From Nanoarchaeota archaeon (GTDB taxonomy: Archaea; EX4484-52; LFW-46), in the NCBI GenBank assembly GCA_018897155.1, contig JAHILE010000015.1:1-25338 (forward strand): 25,338 nt of DNA, read 5' to 3'. Both the position numbers and the translations under genes were made by a program. Every line of letters begins with the position of its first letter. The stretch's first letter is position 1. A model generated the notes under the pieces. The model saw only the letters and a list, made by a program, of their open reading frames with translations. It did not search any database and had not been told where the DNA came from. Below are positions 7,759 to 15,307 of the stretch, piece after piece.

Positions 7759-8370
7759 ATGTTAAGCAAAATGGTCCACACCAGAAATAATGATATTCTT
7801 GTAAAAATAAGCAAAATAATAAGCAAAACGAAAATAGATCCGAATATCGTTACACTCTCTGCAATAATCTTCGCAGCAATCTCTGCATATTACATCATCC
7901 AAATCAAATATTTATATGCAATTTTTTTCATGGCTCTTTCCGGCATAGTCGATATAATCGACGGAAATATTGCAAGAGTCCAGAACAAAGTCACTCCGTT
8001 TGGAAATTATCTTGATGCAATGGTGGATAAGTATGTTGAAATAATAATTTATTCAGGTTTTGCGCTGGCAGGCTATGCAGTGCCTGCATTCTTCGCAATA
8101 ACCGGAAGCCTGATTATCAGCTACGCAAAGCCTCGGCTTGCAATAGTTATACCTGCAGACAACCACGACTGGCCGGCAATAGGCGAACGCGCAGACAGAT
8201 TTACAATATTAATTGCAGGATTAGTGCTTTCAATGATATATCCAGCAATCTATGGATACGATGCTATCAGTGTCACACTATGGACGGTTGCTTTGATAAC
8301 TAATGTAGGGGCCATACAAAGAATCAAGTATGCAAACAATCTGATAAAGACGCATTTATCCAAAAGATAG
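7759..8370 (+). CDS. CDP-alcohol phosphotransferase (archaetidylinositol phosphate synthase-like)
   Basis: 203 residues, an integral membrane enzyme of phospholipid head-group synthesis. The complete family signature D-x2-D-G-x2-A-R-x8-G-x3-D-x3-D is present from D65 to D90 ('DIIDGNIARVQ' then 'FGNYLDAMVDK'). Hydrophobic segments near residues 30-50, 52-70, 94-125 and 150-180 fit the six-helix fold. In archaea the donor is normally CDP-archaeol, with inositol phosphate, serine or glycerol phosphate as acceptor; the sequence alone does not decide which. The start is ATG 7759, placed by the upstream TATA-like box. Its 3' end overlaps the convergent PHP gene by 15 bases. Confidence 0.88.
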   Translation: MLSKMVHTRNNDILVKISKIISKTKIDPNIVTLSAIIFAAISAYYIIQIKYLYAIFFMALSGIVDIIDGNIARVQNKVTPFGNYLDAMVDKYVEIIIYSGFALAGYAVPAFFAITGSLIISYAKPRLAIVIPADNHDWPAIGERADRFTILIAGLVLSMIYPAIYGYDAISVTLWTVALITNVGAIQRIKYANNLIKTHLSKR

Positions 8371-9006
8371 CCGCCGCTTAAACTTCATACAATACCAATT
8401 AAAAACAGAAACAAAAGACACATTTTTGCAGTACATTCTTGTTTTTCCTTTTTTAATCTGCTTCAGAGCACCCTCCACAGTATCTGCATAAACTTCAGTA
8501 TATGCGTTGCCTATTTCTGAAAGCGTATGTGCGTCGCTTCCTGCAACCATGGACAATTTATGCTTAAGTGCAGTATTCTGGGTAATGCCGTTTCCTATCA
8601 GCGTCCTTGCATTGAAAGCTTCAACAGCATCTATTTTTAAAGAAGTTATTTTTCTTCCGATTCCTTGGTGATAAAGTAAAAAAGAAAATGGGTGTGATGC
8701 AATGGCAATTCCGCCCATGCTGTGTATTGCATCTATTGTTTCTTCTGCGCTCATTTTGGGCTTTACAGACTCATTAATCCCCAATGCCAGAATTTCGCCG
8801 GAAACAGTCTTTACTTCAGAACCCAAAATTATCGGAAAATCATGTTGCTTGCTTATTGATTTTGCAAAGGCATGACACTTGATATTGTTGTGATCAGTGA
8901 CTGCAAAACAATCAATTCCTGTTTGTTTCGCGCGCAATACGGCCTGTTTCAAATTAATGAATCCGTCCCGCGAAAAAACCGTATGTATATGCACATCAAT
9001 TTTCAT
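8356..9006 (-). CDS. PHP-domain metal-dependent phosphoesterase
   Basis: 216 residues. PHP enzymes hydrolyse phosphoesters with a cluster of two or three metals. All the usual ligand motifs are seen: 'DVHIHT' (H6, H8), 'SRDG' (D14), 'TDHNN' (D38, H39), 'GSEV' (E64), 'ASHP' (H105), 'EAFN' (E129) and 'GSDAHTLSEIG' (D158, H160). The length fits the small stand-alone PHP proteins related to TrpH-type nucleases and histidinol phosphatases. There is no polymerase or other fused domain, and the substrate is unknown. A basic tail with several aromatic residues follows the fold from about residue 188. The gene is divergent from the radical SAM gene across 52 bases and overlaps the CDP-alcohol phosphotransferase gene at its 3' end. 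Confidence 0.88.
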   Translation of the reverse strand: MKIDVHIHTVFSRDGFINLKQAVLRAKQTGIDCFAVTDHNNIKCHAFAKSISKQHDFPIILGSEVKTVSGEILALGINESVKPKMSAEETIDAIHSMGGIAIASHPFSFLLYHQGIGRKITSLKIDAVEAFNARTLIGNGITQNTALKHKLSMVAGSDAHTLSEIGNAYTEVYADTVEGALKQIKKGKTRMYCKNVSFVSVFNWYCMKFKRRLSFG

Positions 9007-9058
9007 TAAAATCCACGAATATATTAATCTTTAGTAGTTTATTAATGTCTGCGATGTT

Positions 9059-10015
9059 ATGAGCCCGGTTCTTTGTAATTACTACGTAACTTTGAGATGC
9101 AACTCAAGGTGTGTGTTCTGCAATATCTGGAAAGACAAAAGCAAGTTCTATTTAAAAGAACAGAATTTGGAGCAAATAAAAAACAATTTAATGGCTCTAA
9201 AGAGGCTGGGGGTTAAAGTTATCGATTTTACCGGCGGCGAGCCGCTATTATATCCGCATCTCATTGGCGCACTCAGGGAAGCAAAAAAACAAGGATTCTA
9301 TACAACAATTACAACAAATTGCCTGCTTTATCCAAAATATGCATCCGAGTTGAAAGGGTTTGTTGACAAACTGCAGTTTTCCTTAGAATCCGCAGATGAA
9401 AAGGAGTATAACAAAATCCGCGGTGTCGCATCCTACGCAGATGTAATTAAAAGCATTGAAATTGCAAAAGAAAAAAAACAGAGAATATATTTGATTCACA
9501 CAGTTACAGATGAGAATTTCAAGAGTTTGCCGTCATTAATAAAATTCGCGCAGGATAAAAAATGCACACTAATACTAAATCCTTGTTTTGAATATTTTGA
9601 AAATGATGCAATTTCGAAAAGCGCGGCAACCGACATCAAGAAATATTTCAGCCAGCCGTTCGTTGTATCCGATCTTGCAAATATTGAATTAATTCTTGAC
9701 GGCGGAAATAATGTCCAAAATCCAGTATGCAAAGCAATAAGTTCAACAATTGTGATTTCTCCGGATAATTTTCTGCTTCTTCCATGTTATCATCACACCA
9801 CTAAAAAAATCAAAATCAATAACAATCTATTTGAAATATACAATTCAGAAGAAATCAAAAAGCTAAAGGCTAGCGAAGGCAAGTTTCAATTTTGCAAGAA
9901 CTGTACAATTCATTGTTATATGAGGGCGTCATTTTACAACAATCCATTCAGCAAATATTTTTTATTGACTGCAAAGACATATTGTAAATATCTGAGAGAA
10001 TATTTTAGAAAATGA
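9059..10015 (+). CDS. Radical SAM protein with SPASM-like C-terminal cysteines
   Basis: 318 residues. The radical SAM cluster motif is C14-x3-C18-x2-C21 ('LRCNSRCVFCNIW'), with the family 'TGGEPLLYP' SAM-binding motif near residue 60 and 'FSLES' strand further on. The C-terminal third adds seven or more cysteines ('PVCKA', 'LLPCYHH', 'FCKNCTIHCYM'), which suggests an auxiliary iron-sulphur cluster as in SPASM or Twitch enzymes that modify peptides or carry out cofactor chemistry. The substrate cannot be named. It is divergent from the PHP gene; the 52-base gap holds two AT boxes (9021-9028 and 9037-9046), one plausible for each direction. No precursor peptide gene is obvious beside it. Confidence 0.85.
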   Translation: MSPVLCNYYVTLRCNSRCVFCNIWKDKSKFYLKEQNLEQIKNNLMALKRLGVKVIDFTGGEPLLYPHLIGALREAKKQGFYTTITTNCLLYPKYASELKGFVDKLQFSLESADEKEYNKIRGVASYADVIKSIEIAKEKKQRIYLIHTVTDENFKSLPSLIKFAQDKKCTLILNPCFEYFENDAISKSAATDIKKYFSQPFVVSDLANIELILDGGNNVQNPVCKAISSTIVISPDNFLLLPCYHHTTKKIKINNNLFEIYNSEEIKKLKASEGKFQFCKNCTIHCYMRASFYNNPFSKYFLLTAKTYCKYLREYFRK

Positions 10016-10111
10016 CAACTGCATCATACTCTGCTCTATCGGCAACCTCAAACAATTAGCCTTTAAAAACTTCGCGTACAATTCTTGCCTGCGCCCTTAA
10101 GAAGTGCATAA

Positions 10112-10258
10112 GATTATACAAAACACTTTCAATAGTTTAGGTCGCGCTTCAGCGCGGAGCAAACCTTGAAATGGCTTGAAACTCAAACAGGCCGCGGTAC
10201 GCAAGAGTTTCATGACTTTTTCTTTGAAAGAACGCGTGAAACTTATGGAGTGCCTAAT
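10112..10258 (+). promoter_or_regulatory. uvrA leader: TATA-like box, 5' hairpin, three alternating complementary arms, Shine-Dalgarno
   Basis: GATTATACA near 10112 could be the TATA box, giving a start near 10140. The RNA would begin with a GC hairpin: CGCGC (10143-10147), loop TTCA, GCGCG (10152-10156). Then come arm A TGAAACTC (10177-10184), arm B GAGTTTCA (10205-10212) and arm C TGAAACT (10237-10243). B is fully complementary to both A and C, so two exclusive hairpins are possible. The B-C hairpin ends 3 nt before GGAGTG (10247-10252), the ribosome binding site for ATG 10259. The frame is also open back to 10166, so part of this could instead be coding. Regulation is an inference. Confidence 0.35.
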
Positions 10259-13246
10259 ATGCAAGACGATAAAATCATAATTCGCGGAGCGCGAGAGCAC
10301 AACCTGAAAAACATAGACGTAGCCATACCGCGCAACAAATTGGTTGTGATAACCGGAGTCTCAGGCTCAGGAAAATCAACTCTTGCATTCGATACGCTTT
10401 ATGCTGAAGGCCAGCGCAGATATGTTGAATCTTTGTCGCCTTATGCAAGACAGTTTCTAGGCCTTATGAACAAACCGGATGTCGATTCTATCGACGGATT
10501 ATCGCCGGCAATATCTATTGATCAAAAAACCACAAGCAAGAACCCGCGCTCAACTGTGGGGACTGTAACTGAAATTTATGATTATTTGCGCCTTCTTTTT
10601 GCAAGAATCGGCCATCCTCACTGCCCTGTCTGCGGCGATGAAATCAGGCCGCAAAGCGTGGATGAAATCGTTGAGCAAATCATGAAAATGCCCGAAGGCA
10701 CAAAGGTCCAGATACTGTCGCCGGTCATTCGCCAGAGAAAGGGCGAATACACAACGCTTGTCAAAGAATTCTTAAAAAAAGGATTCACAAAAATCCGTGT
10801 GAATGGAGTGCCCGAGAATTCAAATGAAGAAATAAGGCTTGACAAACAGAAAAAGCACAGCATTGAAATCATTGTTGACCGGCTCGTCATCGGCCCCGAA
10901 ATAAAGACACGGCTTTCTGATTCGGTAGAAACCGCGCTGCGCGAGGCAGAAGGGCTTGTTCTTATTGTTGAAGGTCGTGAAAATCCTTCGGATTTTCAAG
11001 CCATTTCAAAGTTGAAGCGCGAAGCTTCAACATTTGAAAGAAAAAACGAGACGCTTTACAGCCAGAAATTCGCATGCCCAAAAGACAACGTATCCTTGCC
11101 TGAATTCACTCCGCGAATGTTCTCGTTTAACAGCCCTTTCGGCGCTTGCCCCGAATGCCAGGGACTTGGAGTGAAGCTGGAATTTGATGTCGACCTGATA
11201 ATCCCTGACAAAAATATTACAATCCGCGAAGGCGCGATTAAGCCCTGGAGCGGAAGCTTCAAATCATTCTATATGCAAAGGCTCGAAGCTGTTGCAGAGC
11301 AATATGGCTTCAGAGCAGACACGCCGATAAAAGACCTCAAAAAGGAAGAGCTAAACATTATTCTTTATGGCTCGGGCGGCGAGAAAGTAAGAACCGAATA
11401 CCTGCAAGAGTCCGGAAGCAGCTGGGTAACAAATACTGTCTTTGAAGGTGTGGTGAACAATCTCAAGCGGCTCTATTCCGAGACAAAATCAGAAGCGCGC
11501 AAAGAAGAAATAATGGAATACATGCGCGAGAATCCGTGCATGATGTGCCGCGGAAAAAGGCTGAAAAAAGAAGTGCTTGCAGTGACTGTTGCTGAAAAGT
11601 CCATAATGGAAATAACTGGCATGCCGATCAAAAACTGCCTTGAATTTTTCGACAGCCTTAGCAACAAGCTGACTGAACGCGAAAGGACAATTGCAAAGCT
11701 CATATTGAAAGAGATAAACGCGCGCCTTGAATTCATGATGAATGTGGGCCTGGATTATTTGACTCTATCGCGCGCGTCGGGAACATTATCCGGCGGCGAG
11801 GCGCAGCGGATAAGGCTTGCAACGCAGATTGGCTCAAACCTTGTCGGCGTGATGTATGTCCTGGATGAGCCAAGTATCGGGCTGCACCAGCGCGACAATA
11901 CAAAACTAATAGGCACGCTAAAGCGCCTGCGCGACTTGGGAAATACCGTAATAGTTGTAGAGCATGACGAAGAAACCATGATTGCTTCGGATCATTTGAT
12001 TGACATGGGTCCGGGCGCAGGAGTGCACGGCGGACATGTTGTCGCAGAGGGAACGCCTGAAGAAATTATGCGAAACGAAAAATCGCTGACAGGACAGTAT
12101 CTTGTCGGGAAAAAATCAATACCTTTGCCTGAAAGAAGGCGCGCCTTCAGCAAGTGCCTGATAATAAATGGCGCATCAGAAAACAACCTGAAAAATATTG
12201 ATGTTCGAATTCCGCTTGGAGTCCTTGTGTGCATCACAGGCGTGTCAGGCTCTGGAAAATCAACGCTGATTACAGACACGCTGTACGCTGCATTGATGCA
12301 TAGATTGTATGGCTCGCGCGAAACTGTCGGAAGATACAAATCGCTTGAAGGCATCCACAATATTGACAAAGTTATTGCAGTAGACCAATCCCCGATTGGA
12401 AGAACGCCAAGGTCTAATCCTGCGACATACACCAAATTATTCGGAGACATCAGGGATTTGTTCGCAATAACTCCGGATGCACGGCAGCGCGGCTATGGCC
12501 CCGGACGCTTCAGCTTTAATGTTCCTGTCGGCAGATGCAGCGCGTGCGAAGGTGAAGGTGTGATAAAAATCGAGATGCATTTTCTGGCAGATATATACAT
12601 GCCCTGCGAAGTGTGCAAGGGAAAGCGCTATTCATCAGAAACCCTTGAAGTGAAATACAAGGGAAAATCAATTGCAGATGTGCTTGATATGACTGTAGAT
12701 GAGGCATTTACGTTCTTTGAAGCAGTGCCTAATATCTCGAGAAAGTTAGAGACTTTGCGCGATGTTGGCCTTGGCTACATGAAACTCGGACAGCCTGCGA
12801 CAACTTTATCAGGAGGCGAGGCGCAAAGAATTAAACTGACATCAGAGCTTTCAAAAAGAGGAACCGGAAGAACTATGTATATACTGGATGAGCCGACAAC
12901 AGGATTGCATTTTGACGACGTGAAAAAGCTTCTTTCTGTGCTAAACAGGCTTGCAGAACGCGGGAACACTGTTGTTGTAATCGAGCACAATCTTGATGTC
13001 ATAAAAACCGCAGACTGGGTGATTGATTTGGGGCCTGATGGCGGCGACGCCGGAGGGCGCGTGATTGCCGCCGGTACGCCGGAGGAAGTTGCGGGATTCG
13101 CGCAGTCCTACACAGGGCATTTTTTGAAAAAGGTTTTGAACCATTCACCAACGTCTTTGGGTTCAAAAGCTTCGAGCGATAGCGAGATGATTTTGAAAGC
13201 GACTCAGGCGCGGGAAAGCGATGAGGAAGTGGATGAGTTGGAATGA
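10259..13246 (+). CDS. uvrA: Excinuclease ABC subunit A
   Basis: 995 residues from ATG 10259 (Shine-Dalgarno GGAGTG at 10247); bacterial UvrA is about 940. UvrA finds bulky DNA lesions and loads UvrB. Two ABC modules are complete: Walker A 'GVSGSGKST' at 33-41 and again in the second half, signatures '[10 protein letters not shown]' twice, and '[12 protein letters not shown]' and '[12 protein letters not shown]' Walker B regions. Zinc sites include 'CPVC', 'CMMC', 'CSAC' and 'CEVC', but in the pair 'FACPKD...ACPEC' one Cys is Asp. Two stretches look inserted. One is about 17 residues near 240-260, ahead of 'KFACP', built on strong palindromes. The other is a 37-residue tail after the natural end '[11 protein letters not shown]', built on a repeat shared with uvrC. 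uvrC and uvrB lie 6-11 kb downstream. Confidence 0.97.
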   Translation: MQDDKIIIRGAREHNLKNIDVAIPRNKLVVITGVSGSGKSTLAFDTLYAEGQRRYVESLSPYARQFLGLMNKPDVDSIDGLSPAISIDQKTTSKNPRSTVGTVTEIYDYLRLLFARIGHPHCPVCGDEIRPQSVDEIVEQIMKMPEGTKVQILSPVIRQRKGEYTTLVKEFLKKGFTKIRVNGVPENSNEEIRLDKQKKHSIEIIVDRLVIGPEIKTRLSDSVETALREAEGLVLIVEGRENPSDFQAISKLKREASTFERKNETLYSQKFACPKDNVSLPEFTPRMFSFNSPFGACPECQGLGVKLEFDVDLIIPDKNITIREGAIKPWSGSFKSFYMQRLEAVAEQYGFRADTPIKDLKKEELNIILYGSGGEKVRTEYLQESGSSWVTNTVFEGVVNNLKRLYSETKSEARKEEIMEYMRENPCMMCRGKRLKKEVLAVTVAEKSIMEITGMPIKNCLEFFDSLSNKLTERERTIAKLILKEINARLEFMMNVGLDYLTLSRASGTLSGGEAQRIRLATQIGSNLVGVMYVLDEPSIGLHQRDNTKLIGTLKRLRDLGNTVIVVEHDEETMIASDHLIDMGPGAGVHGGHVVAEGTPEEIMRNEKSLTGQYLVGKKSIPLPERRRAFSKCLIINGASENNLKNIDVRIPLGVLVCITGVSGSGKSTLITDTLYAALMHRLYGSRETVGRYKSLEGIHNIDKVIAVDQSPIGRTPRSNPATYTKLFGDIRDLFAITPDARQRGYGPGRFSFNVPVGRCSACEGEGVIKIEMHFLADIYMPCEVCKGKRYSSETLEVKYKGKSIADVLDMTVDEAFTFFEAVPNISRKLETLRDVGLGYMKLGQPATTLSGGEAQRIKLTSELSKRGTGRTMYILDEPTTGLHFDDVKKLLSVLNRLAERGNTVVVIEHNLDVIKTADWVIDLGPDGGDAGGRVIAAGTPEEVAGFAQSYTGHFLKKVLNHSPTSLGSKASSDSEMILKATQARESDEEVDELE
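10978..11039 (+). repeat. Palindromic element inside uvrA (internal)
   Basis: Two adjacent hairpins within the coding sequence. The first has arms GAAAATCC and GGATTTTC around a 3-nt loop (about 10979-10997). The second has arms TTTCAAA-GTTGAAGC (11004-11018) and GCTTCAAC-A-TTTGAAA (11024-11039) around loop GCGAA: 15 base pairs with one bulged A. The encoded residues ('[17 protein letters not shown]') fall where bacterial UvrA is about 17 residues shorter, from memory of E. coli UvrA. Confidence 0.6.
13132..13197 (+). repeat. Palindromic repeat element at the 3' end of uvrA
   Basis: One full unit. Outer arms TTTTGAACC (13134-13142) and GGTTCAAAA (13160-13168) are perfectly complementary across 17 nt. 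They are followed by GCTTCGAGCGATAGC, an imperfect hairpin, and then GAGATGATTTTGAA. The same order of blocks occurs in uvrC at 20637-20712, with identical 14-base starts and the same spacing to the central block. It encodes the C-terminal extension of UvrA. Confidence 0.7.
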
Positions 13247-13273
13247 GGCGCGCAACGATAGAAGAGGAAGTAA

Positions 13274-13741
13274 ATGTTAAAGAAATTAACGATTGAAAAA
13301 ATGAAAAAGATTGCAGTATCTCGTGGGGGATTGTGTCTTTCTGATAGCTATATTACTGCTAAAACAAAAATCCGTTGGCGTTGTAAGGGAGGACATGAAT
13401 GGACTGCAAGTCCAGATAGTGTAAAACATGGCGCATGGTGTCCAAAATGTGCCGTTAAAGCAAATGGAATAAAAAAACGATTAACTATTGAAGAACTGAA
13501 AAAAATAGCAATCTCTCGTGGCGGGTTATGCCTTTCTGAAACATATGTAAATGCAAAAACTAAACTTCATTGGAGATGTAAAGAGAATCATGAGCGGGTT
13601 AGTACACCGCTAAGTGTGAAATATGCGGGTACTTGGTGCCCTATTTGCGCTATTGAAGTTAGAACGAATAAAAAAGTGTATGCGCGCGCACCAGAAACTG
13701 CTAAAAAACCTTTTAAACATTCTAGTCAACACATACACTGA
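13274..13741 (+). CDS. Tandem treble-clef/zinc-ribbon repeat protein
   Basis: 155 residues made of two near-identical units of about 55 residues. Each unit reads L-T-I-E-x-(L/M)-K-K-I-A-(V/I)-S-R-G-G-L-C-L-S, then 'AKTK..WRC', a His, and ends in 'WCP.CA'. The W-x-C...H...W-C-P-x-C pattern is a zinc-binding treble-clef-like module of a kind found in phage, plasmid and homing-endonuclease-linked proteins; I do not recall a proven function. The second unit has lost the Gly-His-Trp of 'GGHEW' ('ENHERV'). A basic 27-residue tail follows. No nuclease domain is visible, so this may be a DNA-binding remnant. GAGGAAG at 13264 is a good Shine-Dalgarno. Its codons are more AT-rich than those of uvrA just upstream, which suggests transfer. 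Confidence 0.7.
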   Translation: MLKKLTIEKMKKIAVSRGGLCLSDSYITAKTKIRWRCKGGHEWTASPDSVKHGAWCPKCAVKANGIKKRLTIEELKKIAISRGGLCLSETYVNAKTKLHWRCKENHERVSTPLSVKYAGTWCPICAIEVRTNKKVYARAPETAKKPFKHSSQHIH

Positions 13742-13764
13742 AACGATACGTAATGGGCTTTCAT

Positions 13765-13914
13765 ATGAAAAGAAATTACATCTTCTGGATTCTTTGCCTG
13801 ACCGCGCTGTTTCTATTTTCAGCATTGCGGGATTCGCGCTTACAATTACATAGTCATAGGATGCACTTTAAACGCGATCATTTAAACATCTATAAATTCA
13901 TTCTCTCCAAATAA
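13765..13914 (+). CDS. Possible small secreted or membrane peptide, 49 aa
   Basis: ATG 13765 opens a 49-codon frame. It starts 'MKRNYIFWILCLTALFLFS', a positively charged end followed by a hydrophobic stretch like a signal peptide or single membrane helix, and then a His/Arg-rich tail. No convincing Shine-Dalgarno or TATA box precedes it, and other frames are open here too, so it may be chance. It ends 5 bases before the Fic gene. Confidence 0.2.
   Translation: MKRNYIFWILCLTALFLFSALRDSRLQLHSHRMHFKRDHLNIYKFILSK
13891..13898 (+). promoter_or_regulatory. TATA box of the Fic gene
   Basis: TATAAATT, centred about 26 nt upstream of ATG 13920. It is one of the clearest leaderless promoter arrangements in the window. 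Confidence 0.55.
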
Positions 13915-13919
13915 TTCTT

Positions 13920-14369
13920 ATGGAAAAAATCTCAAAAGAAATCATTAAACAAGTAATAGAAATAATCAAAGATCTGCACAAAACTGCAACAGGATATGAA
14001 CCGGAAAAGAATTTGAGGAGCGAAAGCGATTTGGAGCACATAGTGTACGAGGCAATAAAACTGGGGCAAAAGATATCTCACGGAAACGATCGGAATCCAA
14101 ATAATGCGGAAGTCGGAACATTTTTAATGCATGAAATCACCACAAGGCACCCTTTCTTTGATGGCAATAAAAGAACTGCATTAATGACTTTTTTGTATTT
14201 TAGGTACATTGAATTAAGTATAAATTTAACTTTTGAAAAAATTGATGTTCATTTCCCGAAGTCTTGGGATAACAAAGACGATAAAGTCGTCAATTTTATG
14301 CTTGAGCTTGCTCAAAGAAAGTATACGTACGACGAAGCATTAAAATTCGTTAGAGAAACATTTAAATAA
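13920..14369 (+). CDS. Fic/Doc-family protein (putative toxin)
   Basis: 149 residues. The Fic motif 'HPFFDGNKRTA' (77-87) gives catalytic H77 and the phosphate-binding 'DGNKR'. The Lys in place of the second Gly is the Doc-type variant, whereas true Doc has Ala at the first Gly position. Fic enzymes transfer AMP to target hydroxyls; Doc phosphorylates EF-Tu. The compact length fits death-on-curing toxins rather than large Fic proteins. I see no inhibitory (S/T)xxxE(G/N) motif in the chain, so an external antitoxin might be expected. The only candidate partners are tiny ORFs on either side (13765-13914, 14381-14512); no Phd-like gene precedes it. It lies in a patch of lower coding density next to the zinc-repeat gene, which suggests accessory DNA. 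Confidence 0.85.
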   Translation: MEKISKEIIKQVIEIIKDLHKTATGYEPEKNLRSESDLEHIVYEAIKLGQKISHGNDRNPNNAEVGTFLMHEITTRHPFFDGNKRTALMTFLYFRYIELSINLTFEKIDVHFPKSWDNKDDKVVNFMLELAQRKYTYDEALKFVRETFK

Positions 14370-14380
14370 TCGGGCAACTA

Positions 14381-14512
14381 ATGATGTGTATGGAAAAGAA
14401 AGCAAATACGAATAATGTCTTTGATAAGATTTCCGTAGCAGACGCGCATAAACGTGGCACCATTCTTAAACATAAGTATAAAAACGTCTTTGATAAGCTT
14501 GCTAAGATGTAA
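14381..14512 (+). CDS. Small ORF after Fic, 43 aa, candidate partner
   Basis: Begins 11 bases after the Fic stop and encodes 43 residues rich in Lys. An internal repeat is visible: 'NVFDKI' near residue 12 and 'NVFDKL' near residue 35, from 18-base stretches that differ at two positions. The proximity to a Fic-type toxin suggests a possible antitoxin or regulator. There is no recognisable antitoxin domain, no clear Shine-Dalgarno, and coding status is unproven. Confidence 0.3.
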   Translation: MMCMEKKANTNNVFDKISVADAHKRGTILKHKYKNVFDKLAKM

Positions 14513-14640
14513 TTCTTTAATCGATTAGGCGCCATAAATTCCTTTCTCTCAAATATACTGTTTGTACAACGCAGAATCCTCCATCCACACTGCAATAGAT
14601 TATGTCCACTTTTAAACCGATATTTCGATATATCAATACG

Positions 14641-14649
14641 TATATAAAG
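14641..14649 (+). promoter_or_regulatory. TATA box of the oapA-oapB operon
   Basis: TATATAAAG, centred about 25 nt before ATG 14670. The 157 bases between the small ORF and this gene (14513-14669) show no other gene I can support. Confidence 0.55.
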
Positions 14650-14669
14650 AATAATGAGGAATATAATTA

Positions 14670-15299
14670 ATGCTCTCAAGATTAAGAAAAATGCTCAATT
14701 CTTTTATTTCAAAAATCTTCGGCAAAAAGAAAGATATAAAAATCGGCCTCTACGGTCCTGTCAATGCCGGAAAGACAACGCTTGCAAACAGAATATGCAT
14801 GGACTGGCTTGGCGAAGAGCTTGGCACTGCGTCTGCAATCCCTCATGAAACGCGCGAAATCCAGATGAAAGAAAAGGTCACAATCGAGCACAATGGAAAA
14901 TCAATGACATTTAATCTTGTTGACACGCCAGGAATCGCAACAAAAATCGATTTCGAAGACTTTTTAAAATTCGGAATGAAGGCAAAAGAAGCGAAACAGC
15001 GCGCAAAAGAAGCTACAAAAGGCGTTATAGAAGCGATAAAGTGGCTCGATAATATGGACCTTGTTCTTGTGGTCATTGATTCAACTCAGGATCCGATGAA
15101 CCAGGTGAACATCACACTTCTTGGCAACCTTGACGCAAGAAAAATTCCTGTGCTTGTTGTCGGAAACAAGATTGACCTGAAAAAGGCAAGTATAGAAACT
15201 GTAAAGGAAGCATTCCCGAACTATGAAACAATAGGCATAAGCGCAAAGGAAGGCATCAACATAAAGGAATTCTACGCAAAGCTATTCGACATGATTTAA
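14670..15299 (+). CDS. Era-like small GTPase (OapA-type)
   Basis: 209 residues of the TRAFAC/Era-like GTPase class. Motifs: G1 'GPVNAGKTT' (29-37), probable G2 Thr in 'PHETREIQ', G3 'DTPG' (85-88), G4 'NKID' (166-169) and G5 'SAK' (191-193). A Lys/Ala-rich helical stretch (about 92-128) after switch II is longer than in Ras-like proteins. There is no KH domain, so it is not Era itself. In archaea this GTPase is commonly found with DUF2073 and a DUF2072 Zn-ribbon, as here; as I recall, that set carries the name Oap (origin-associated proteins). The cellular role is not established. GAGGA at 14656 is a weak Shine-Dalgarno, although the TATA box position suggests a leaderless message. The next gene starts within 10 bases. 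Confidence 0.85.
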   Translation: MLSRLRKMLNSFISKIFGKKKDIKIGLYGPVNAGKTTLANRICMDWLGEELGTASAIPHETREIQMKEKVTIEHNGKSMTFNLVDTPGIATKIDFEDFLKFGMKAKEAKQRAKEATKGVIEAIKWLDNMDLVLVVIDSTQDPMNQVNITLLGNLDARKIPVLVVGNKIDLKKASIETVKEAFPNYETIGISAKEGINIKEFYAKLFDMI

Positions 15300-15307
15300 A
15301 GGTGATT

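Noticed and set aside
11992-12450. Long antisense frames opposite uvrA, and similar ones opposite U32 and cysS
   Set aside because: They are shadows of strongly conserved genes on the other strand and carry no motifs of their own.
13623-13853. Plus-strand frame of 76 codons overlapping the end of the zinc-repeat gene
   Set aside because: It mostly shares sequence with the real gene in another frame and its remaining part matches nothing I know; chance cannot be excluded.
14362-14679. Minus-strand frame of 105 codons opposite the post-Fic region
   Set aside because: No motif, and it runs over the oapA promoter and the small plus-strand ORF; it looks like an AT-rich chance frame.
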